In this document: one piece after another, positions 33,695 to 41,520 of the stretch
How positions within the stretch are numbered: position 1 is the stretch's first letter
Layout: the number at the start of each line of letters is the position of its first letter
DNA from: Hyphomicrobiales bacterium
GTDB taxonomy: Bacteria; Pseudomonadota; Alphaproteobacteria; Rhizobiales; JAJFHB01
Direction: 5' to 3'
DNA: 41,520 bases
Assembly: GCA_021775615.1 (NCBI GenBank)
Contig: JAJFHL010000025.1
Coordinates: 1 to 41,520 of the forward strand
Made by a program: the position numbers and the translations under genes
Notes under the pieces: generated by a model
The model's database searches: none
What the model was told of the DNA's origin: nothing
Seen by the model: only the letters and a program-made list of their open reading frames with translations

Positions 33695-34681
33695 ATGCCC
33701 AACAAACCGCTTGTCATCGTTACCCGGAAGCTTCCGGACATAATCGAGACGCGCATGTGCGAGCTGTTCAACACAAAGCTCAATATGGATGACACGCCAA
33801 TGAGCCAGGCCGATCTGGTCGATGCCGTGAAAAGCGCCGACATTCTGGTGCCCACGGTGACCGACAGGATCGACGCGAGCGTGATCGGTCAGTCCGGCGA
33901 GAAGCTCAAGCTGATCGCGAATTTCGGAACCGGTGTCGACAATATCGATGTGGAGACGGCGCGTACCCGCGGCGTCACCGTGTCGAACACGCCCGGTGTG
34001 CTGACCGAGGACACGGCCGACATGACCATGGCGCTGATCCTGGCGGTGCCGCGCCGGCTCATCGAAGGGGCCCATGTCATCGCCGACACCGACCAGTGGA
34101 AGGGATGGTCGCCGACCTGGATGCTCGGACACCGGATTTTCGGCAAGCGGCTGGGCATCATCGGCATGGGCCGCATCGGCCAGGCGGTGGCGCGGCGCGC
34201 CAAGGCATTCGGCCTGCAAATCCACTATCACAACCGGCGCAAGCTTTCCGACGCGGTGGAGGAAGACCTCGAGGCGACCTACTGGGAGAGCCTCGACCAG
34301 ATGCTGGCCCGCATGGACATCATTTCGGTCAACTGCCCGCATACGCCGGGCACCTACCACCTGTTGTCGGCGCGCCGGCTCAAGCTGCTGCGCCCTGAAG
34401 CCTATCTGGTCAACACTGCGCGCGGAGAAGTGATCGACGAAAATGCGCTGGCGCGCATGCTGGAAGCCGGCGAACTGGCCGGCGCCGGCCTCGATGTATT
34501 CGAGCACGAGCCGGCGGTCAGCCCAAAGCTCATCCAAAGCGACCGTGTCGTGCTGCTGCCCCATATGGGATCGGCAACGATCGAAGGGCGCATCGATATG
34601 GGCGAGAAGGTCATCATCAACATCAAGACCTTTGTCGACGGACACACGCCGCCGGACCGGGTTCTCCCATCCATGCTGTGA
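33695..34681 (+). CDS. D-isomer-specific 2-hydroxyacid dehydrogenase (glyoxylate/hydroxypyruvate reductase-like)
   Basis: GKRLGIIGMGRIGQAVARRAKAFGLQIHYHNRR; NCPHTPGTYHLLSARRLKLLRPEAYLVNTARGEVIDENAL. Confidence 0.93.
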   Translation: MPNKPLVIVTRKLPDIIETRMCELFNTKLNMDDTPMSQADLVDAVKSADILVPTVTDRIDASVIGQSGEKLKLIANFGTGVDNIDVETARTRGVTVSNTPGVLTEDTADMTMALILAVPRRLIEGAHVIADTDQWKGWSPTWMLGHRIFGKRLGIIGMGRIGQAVARRAKAFGLQIHYHNRRKLSDAVEEDLEATYWESLDQMLARMDIISVNCPHTPGTYHLLSARRLKLLRPEAYLVNTARGEVIDENALARMLEAGELAGAGLDVFEHEPAVSPKLIQSDRVVLLPHMGSATIEGRIDMGEKVIINIKTFVDGHTPPDRVLPSML

Positions 34682-34697
34682 TGCGGGTTTTCATCGC

Positions 34698-34711
34698 TTG
34701 ACCTGAATCAA
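34698..34711. promoter_or_regulatory. Candidate FNR/FixK-type box TTGAC-CTGA-ATCAA
   Basis: 9 of 10 conserved positions of TTGAT-N4-ATCAA; 61 bp upstream of a cytochrome c start. Confidence 0.55.
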
Positions 34712-34772
34712 CGCCCGGCGCGCCGCTCCGGCTCATTGTTCCGCTCAGGACACATGAGCAGGAGCGGGTGCA

Positions 34773-35180
34773 ATGCTGCGGTCTTTTTCCCTGTCGACTT
34801 TGGTGGCGCTTGCGCTGTGCACGGCATCAACGATGGCCGCGGCCGGCCCGTCCGACTTCGACCGCGCCGGACTGTTCGTTTCGAGCTGCGCGCCGTGCCA
34901 CGGCGCCACCGGCATGGGCGGCGGTCCGGTGGCGGCCGCGCTCAGGGACCCGGTACCAGTGCTCGCGACCCTCACACACAGGCACGGCGGGGTGTTTCCC
35001 CAGGACTATGTGTACAAAGTGATCGACGGCCGCGAACCACTGCAGGCCCATGGCACGCGCACGATGCCGGTATGGGGCGTTATGCTCTTGATGGGGCATC
35101 GCGGCGAGGGTGCGGAGACGTCGGTCGGGTTCATGATCGATGCGCTCATCGAACACCTCAAGAGCCTGCAGATAAAGTGA
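34773..35180 (+). CDS. Class I c-type cytochrome, exported
   Basis: Signal peptide MLRSFSLSTLVALALCTASTMAAAG; CAPCHG heme motif; downstream MPVWG candidate Met ligand. Confidence 0.88.
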   Translation: MLRSFSLSTLVALALCTASTMAAAGPSDFDRAGLFVSSCAPCHGATGMGGGPVAAALRDPVPVLATLTHRHGGVFPQDYVYKVIDGREPLQAHGTRTMPVWGVMLLMGHRGEGAETSVGFMIDALIEHLKSLQIK

Positions 35181-35185
35181 CCGTG

Positions 35186-35809
35186 TCAGCCGGGTCTGGT
35201 GACACGCCGCAGAGTCAGATTGATCCTGCCGCCTTCGCGGATCAGTGTCGAGGTGCCGTTGAGAACCCGATCGATGCCGTGATAGTGCATCCTCGATGGT
35301 CCGGCGAGAACCAGAACGTCGCCTGAAGACAATTTGAACGAGCTGGTCGGAGACCTGCGCTCGGCTCCACCGATACGGAATACGGCGGTGTCTCCAAGCG
35401 ACACCGATACCACCGGCGCGGAAAAGTCTTCCTCGTCCTCGTCGCGGTGCAGGCCCATTTTCGAATTGGCGGCGCCATACCGGTTGATGAGGCAGCATTG
35501 CGGCGGCGCCGGGAAGCCGGAAAGATCCTCCCATATGTCCAGAATGGCGCGCGGAATGCCCGGCCACGGCTCTCCGCTCTCCGGATGTTCGGCCTGATAG
35601 CGGTAGCCGGAGCGGTCCGACACCCATCCCAGCGGACCGGCATTGGTCATGCGCACCGAGAACGGGCGCCCCGACCGGGGCATTGTCGGTGTGTAAAAAG
35701 GCGCAGATTCGGCCACCTTTTCCACCTCCTGCACCAGGTTTTCCTGAGCAGATCGGGAAAGGTATCCCGGCACCAGTCTTAGTCCTTCGTTCACCATCGG
35801 AGCCGCCAT
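35186..35809 (-). CDS. alkB: Alpha-ketoglutarate-dependent dioxygenase AlkB
   Basis: CLINRYGAANSKMGLHRDEDEEDFSAPVVSVSLGDTAVFRIGG...HYHGIDRVL...GRINLTLRRV. Confidence 0.93.
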   Translation of the reverse strand: MAAPMVNEGLRLVPGYLSRSAQENLVQEVEKVAESAPFYTPTMPRSGRPFSVRMTNAGPLGWVSDRSGYRYQAEHPESGEPWPGIPRAILDIWEDLSGFPAPPQCCLINRYGAANSKMGLHRDEDEEDFSAPVVSVSLGDTAVFRIGGAERRSPTSSFKLSSGDVLVLAGPSRMHYHGIDRVLNGTSTLIREGGRINLTLRRVTRPG

Positions 35810-35847
35810 ATGTCCATTGATCCGTAAAAATCAGGCCCAATAGAGAA

Positions 35848-35870
35848 AATTGACCTGTTTTCGGTCAGTT
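35848..35870. promoter_or_regulatory. Near-perfect inverted repeat AATTGACC-N7-GGTCAGTT in the alkB/dnaK divergent region
   Basis: 7 of 8 arm positions complementary; ends 3 bp before a RpoH-like -35. Confidence 0.4.
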
Positions 35871-35873
35871 ACG

Positions 35874-35905
35874 CTTGATGTCGAACCGTCATAAACCTAT
35901 ATAAT
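35874..35905 (+). promoter_or_regulatory. Candidate heat-shock sigma (RpoH) promoter for dnaK
   Basis: CTTGAT at 35874 and CCTATAT at 35896, 18 nt between CTTG and CCTATAT. Confidence 0.55.
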
Positions 35906-36029
35906 CTGCGAAAGATCACAATCTTCAAACCACTTGGAGACCGGCTCCGGAGATCGGGACAGATGGACGGGGCAATTGGGTGCTTGGTTCAAGGCCCTGG
36001 GCGGTCTGCCGAAAAGAGAGGTGCATTGA

Positions 36030-37961
<1,932 letters not shown>

Positions 37962-37986
37962 GGCCGGGACGCTCAACGATCATGGC

Positions 37987-38027
37987 CCTCATCCCGCAGC
38001 GGACTTGTGCCCGACGCCGGGATGAGG
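37987..38027 (+). repeat. Perfect 10-bp inverted repeat in the dnaK-dnaJ intergenic region
   Basis: CCTCATCCCG ... CGGGATGAGG, 21-nt loop, no T-run after it. Confidence 0.6.
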
Positions 38028-38124
38028 GGCTTGACGTTCGGCACTCAATCGCAAATCTTCCAGTTATAAACGCGACAGCGTTCCGTCTCGAGGCGGACGC
38101 GCGATCAGAAGTGGGCTGAGCATA

Positions 38125-39270
38125 GTGTCCAAGCGCGACTATTATGAAGTGCTGGGTGTCGACCGTGGCGTCGAGGCCGGTGAACTCAAGAGCGCCTACC
38201 GCAAGCTTGCAAAGAAGTATCACCCCGACATCAATGCGGGCGATGCATCGGCGGAGGCCAAATTCAAGGAAGTCGCCGAGGCCTATGAGGCGCTGAAGGA
38301 TCCGCAGCGGCGCGCCGCCTACGACCAGTTCGGCCATGCCGCGTTCGAGCAGGGCGGGTTTGGCGGCGGGCCCGGATTCGGGCAGGACTTTTCCAGTTCC
38401 ATGTCGGACATCTTCGAAGACCTGTTCGGAGAGTTCATGGGCGGGCGCGGGCGCCAGGCCCGTGGCGGGCGCGACCGCGGCTCTGACCTGCGCTACAACA
38501 TGGAAATCGATCTGAAAGACGCCTATAGCGGCAAGGCGGCGGAAATCCGCATACCGACCGGTGTGTCCTGCGAGACCTGTTCGGGCAGCGGCGCCAAGCC
38601 GGGCACCGCGCCGACCACCTGCTCGACCTGCGGCGGCCACGGCAAGGTGAGGGCCACACAGGCGTTTTTCACGGTCGAGCGGACCTGCCCGACCTGCCAT
38701 GGCCGCGGGCAGATGATTTCCGATCCGTGCGATGAGTGTTCCGGCGCCGGCCGCGTCACCAAGGAGCGCACGCTCTCGGTCAACATTCCGCAAGGTGTCG
38801 AGGACGGCACGCGCATCCGCCTCGCCGGCGAAGGCGAGGCCGGGATGCAGGGTGGACCGGCGGGCGATCTCTATATCTTTCTCGCAATCAACCCGCACGA
38901 ATTCTTCCAGCGCGATGGCGCCGACCTGTTCTGCAGGGTTCCGGTGTCCATGGTCACCGCCTCGCTTGGCGGCCAGATCGAAGTGCCGACCGTCGACGGT
39001 GCGCGGGCCCGGGTGCAGGTGCCCGAAGGCACCCAGACCGAACGGCAGTTCCGGCTGCGCGGCAAGGGCATGCCGGTGCTGCGCTCAAAACAGTATGGCG
39101 ACCTCTATATCCAGGTTTCGGTGGAGACGCCGGTCAACCTGTCGCGCAAGCAGAAGCAGCTTCTCAAAGATTTCGAAGAAGCCTCAAACGAAAAGAACAA
39201 TCCGGAATCTTCCGGTTTCTTTGCCCGCGTCAAAGAGTTCTGGGACGGCCTCGGCGACACCGGCACCTGA
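38125..39270 (+). CDS. dnaJ: Chaperone DnaJ
   Basis: [36 protein letters not shown]; four CxxCxGxG-type zinc motifs; GTG start. Confidence 0.98.
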   Translation: MSKRDYYEVLGVDRGVEAGELKSAYRKLAKKYHPDINAGDASAEAKFKEVAEAYEALKDPQRRAAYDQFGHAAFEQGGFGGGPGFGQDFSSSMSDIFEDLFGEFMGGRGRQARGGRDRGSDLRYNMEIDLKDAYSGKAAEIRIPTGVSCETCSGSGAKPGTAPTTCSTCGGHGKVRATQAFFTVERTCPTCHGRGQMISDPCDECSGAGRVTKERTLSVNIPQGVEDGTRIRLAGEGEAGMQGGPAGDLYIFLAINPHEFFQRDGADLFCRVPVSMVTASLGGQIEVPTVDGARARVQVPEGTQTERQFRLRGKGMPVLRSKQYGDLYIQVSVETPVNLSRKQKQLLKDFEEASNEKNNPESSGFFARVKEFWDGLGDTGT

Positions 39271-39325
39271 CGTCGCGCAAATTGCCGCAAATCGGGATCT
39301 TGACCGCCCCGCCATGAGTGGTGTT

Positions 39326-39351
39326 TGGTGCGCGCGATTGCACGCGCACCA
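39326..39351 (+). repeat. Strong hairpin between dnaJ and the first DUF1330 gene
   Basis: TGGTGCGCG-CGATTGCA-CGCGCACCA, perfect 9-bp stem, directly before SD-like GAGGGGA. Confidence 0.6.
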
Positions 39352-39366
39352 CGAGGGGAATTTTCG

Positions 39367-39651
39367 ATGAAGGCCTATTGGATCGCCCGCGTTACCGTCA
39401 CCGATCCCGATCCCTACAAGCTCTATGCCGAGGCCGCGCCCGAGGCATTCAAGAAGTACAACGCCACGATCCTGGCGCGCGGCGGGCGCTGCGAGCAGCT
39501 CGAGGGAGACGGCCGGCCGCGCAACGTGGTGATCGAATTCGGCTCCTATGAAGATGCGCTCGCCTGTTACAACTCCAACGAATACCAGAGAGCGCGCAAA
39601 CACCGTCTCGACGCCGGTGTGGCGGAAATCGTCATTGTCGAGGGCGTTTGA
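39367..39651 (+). CDS. DUF1330 domain-containing protein (copy 1)
   Basis: MKAYWIARVTVTDPDPYKLYAEAAPEAFKKYNATILARGGRCEQLEGDGRPRNVVIEFGSYEDALACYNSNEYQRA. Confidence 0.92.
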   Translation: MKAYWIARVTVTDPDPYKLYAEAAPEAFKKYNATILARGGRCEQLEGDGRPRNVVIEFGSYEDALACYNSNEYQRARKHRLDAGVAEIVIVEGV

Positions 39652-39685
39652 CGGGGTCGAAGAGGTTTAGCGGGAAGGAAACAAT

Positions 39686-39979
39686 ATGGCCAAAGGCTAC
39701 TGGATTGCCCATGTCACTCTCACGGATGCGGACAAGTACCCGGCTTATGTGAAAGCCAACGCGGTGGCGTTCGAAAAATACGGCGCGAAGTTTCTGGTGC
39801 GCGGCGGTGCCGCGCAGGTGATGGAAGGCGACAGCCGGGAACGCCATGTGGTCATCGAGTTCGACAGCTACGAAAAGGCGCTCGAGTGCTACAACTCGCC
39901 GGAATACGCCGCCGCGCTCAAACTGCGCCAGGAATGCGCCGAGACGGACGCGATCGTGGTTGAAGGATACGATCCGTGA
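39686..39979 (+). CDS. DUF1330 domain-containing protein (copy 2)
   Basis: [78 protein letters not shown]. Confidence 0.92.
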   Translation: MAKGYWIAHVTLTDADKYPAYVKANAVAFEKYGAKFLVRGGAAQVMEGDSRERHVVIEFDSYEKALECYNSPEYAAALKLRQECAETDAIVVEGYDP

Positions 39980-40782
39980 AGCTGGCCATCATGGGGGCGG
40001 CCGGCCGTATGGGCCGGACACTCGTCCGCATCGTTCACGAGACGGATGGCTGCGAGGTTGCCGGCGGCCTGGAGCAGCCAGGCTCGGAGGCCATCGGCAC
40101 CGACATGGGCGCGCTGGCTGGAATCGGCGAGCTCGGGATTGCCGTTGGCGACGATCCGCTCGAGCTTTTCACCAGGGTCGACGGCATCATCGATTTCACC
40201 TCTCCGGCCGCTTCGGTCCATTTCGCAACGCTCACGGCACAGGCGCGCATCGTGCACGTCATCGGCACCACCGGTTGCAGCGCGGAGGACGAGGCGAAGT
40301 TTGCCGCGGCCGGCCGCCACGCCCGGATCGTCAAGGCAGGCAATATGAGCCTCGGCGTCAATCTGCTGGCGGCGGTCGTCAAAAAGGTGGCGGCCTCGCT
40401 GGACGAAGACTTCGACATCGAAGTCGTGGAAATGCACCACCGGCACAAGGTGGACGCGCCTTCCGGCACGGCCCTGATGCTTGGACAGGCTGCCGCCGAT
40501 GGCCGCGGCGTCGATCTCGATGCTAAGTCCGTGCGCAGCCGGGACGGCCAGACGGATGCCCGCAAACGCGGCGACATCGGCTTTGCGACACTGAGGGGCG
40601 GCAGCGTGGTCGGCGAGCACTCGGTACTTTTCGCCGGCGAGGGTGAAATCGTCACCCTCGGCCATGCGTCAGGATCGCGGGACATCTTCGCCCGCGGCGC
40701 GGTCAAGGCGGCGCTGTGGGGCATGGACAAGAAGCCTGGGCTCTACTCCATGATGGACGTGCTCGGACTATCTGATCTCTAA
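39976..40782 (+). CDS. dapB: 4-hydroxy-tetrahydrodipicolinate reductase
   Basis: [20 protein letters not shown]...[29 protein letters not shown]; 4-bp overlap with upstream DUF1330. Confidence 0.97.
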   Translation: MKLAIMGAAGRMGRTLVRIVHETDGCEVAGGLEQPGSEAIGTDMGALAGIGELGIAVGDDPLELFTRVDGIIDFTSPAASVHFATLTAQARIVHVIGTTGCSAEDEAKFAAAGRHARIVKAGNMSLGVNLLAAVVKKVAASLDEDFDIEVVEMHHRHKVDAPSGTALMLGQAAADGRGVDLDAKSVRSRDGQTDARKRGDIGFATLRGGSVVGEHSVLFAGEGEIVTLGHASGSRDIFARGAVKAALWGMDKKPGLYSMMDVLGLSDL

Positions 40783-40796
40783 CATAGGGTAACTCT

Positions 40797-41417
40797 ATGG
40801 ATCGTCTCCTGGTGCTGGTCAGGCATGGCCAGAGCGAATGGAATCGCAAAAACCTGTTCACCGGCTGGAAAGATGTGGACCTGACGGAACAGGGCATCGC
40901 CGAAGCGAAACAGGCGGGCCGCAGCCTGAAGGCGAAGGGGCTGGAATTCGACATCGCCTATACCAGCCATCTGATGCGGGCGCAGAAAACACTCACCCTG
41001 ATTCTCGATGAAATCGGTCAAAGCGACCTGGAGACAATCGAGGAACAGGCCCTGAACGAGCGCGACTACGGCGATCTGGTCGGTCTCAACAAGGACGATG
41101 CACGCAAGAAGTGGGGCGATGAGCAGGTCCATATCTGGCGCCGGTCCTACGACACGCCACCGCCGGGCGGCGAGAGCCTCAAGGATACGGTGGCGCGGGT
41201 GCTGCCCTATTATGTCCAGCACATCCTGCCCGACGTGCTGCGCGGCAGGTGCGTACTGGTCTCGGCGCACGGCAATTCACTGCGCGCCATGATCATGGTG
41301 CTGGAAGGCCTCGGCCGCGACGAAATTCCCGGCCTTGAGCTGGCCACCGGCGTGCCGATCGTCTACCGCCTCAACGCCGATACGACGGTGGCGTCGAAAG
41401 AAGTGCTGGAGCCTTGA
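40797..41417 (+). CDS. gpmA: 2,3-bisphosphoglycerate-dependent phosphoglycerate mutase
   Basis: [37 protein letters not shown]...[25 protein letters not shown]. Confidence 0.97.
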   Translation: MDRLLVLVRHGQSEWNRKNLFTGWKDVDLTEQGIAEAKQAGRSLKAKGLEFDIAYTSHLMRAQKTLTLILDEIGQSDLETIEEQALNERDYGDLVGLNKDDARKKWGDEQVHIWRRSYDTPPPGGESLKDTVARVLPYYVQHILPDVLRGRCVLVSAHGNSLRAMIMVLEGLGRDEIPGLELATGVPIVYRLNADTTVASKEVLEP

Positions 41418-41520
41418 AGGTGCAGCGGTCCGTTTGACTTCGGAAAGCCGCTCTACGACACCCAATTCATATGGACCGTCTAATCCGGCCGCAGGCCACT
41501 GGGAGCGAAGCGTTCTCTCG

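Overview
This 41.5 kb window is GC-rich alphaproteobacterial chromosome, most likely Hyphomicrobiales/Rhizobiales (inferred from Irr, AqpS-like MIP, an alpha-type metK-linked XRE regulator and gene order). It is dense core-genome sequence. In order: partial LysR, DUF1127, pheT-pheS-rplT-rpmI (minus), GNAT + aquaglyceroporin, two small membrane proteins (minus), nitroreductase/RutE-like, tsaB-rimI-fur-plsC-miaB-phoH-ybeY-corC-lnt, XRE-metK-trmB, rimP-nusA-ylxR-infB-rbfA-truB-rpsO-pnp, fabA-fabB-fabI (minus), irr, SH3 protein, D-2-hydroxyacid dehydrogenase, cytochrome c, alkB (minus), dnaK-dnaJ, two tandem DUF1330 genes, dapB and gpmA. I saw no rRNA, tRNA, CRISPR array, prophage or transposon. 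I see no clear multi-gene undescribed system. The most interesting signals are in the intergenic DNA: a near-consensus PhoB box upstream of a PhnO-like GNAT + AqpS-like channel pair, an FNR/FixK-like box upstream of an orphan cytochrome c, a palindrome over the putative irr -10, two adjacent palindromes upstream of the XRE-metK pair, a terminator-containing rimP leader, a structured rpmI leader, and a RpoH-like dnaK promoter with a neighbouring operator-like repeat. All product names come from reading the translations; no database search was run.
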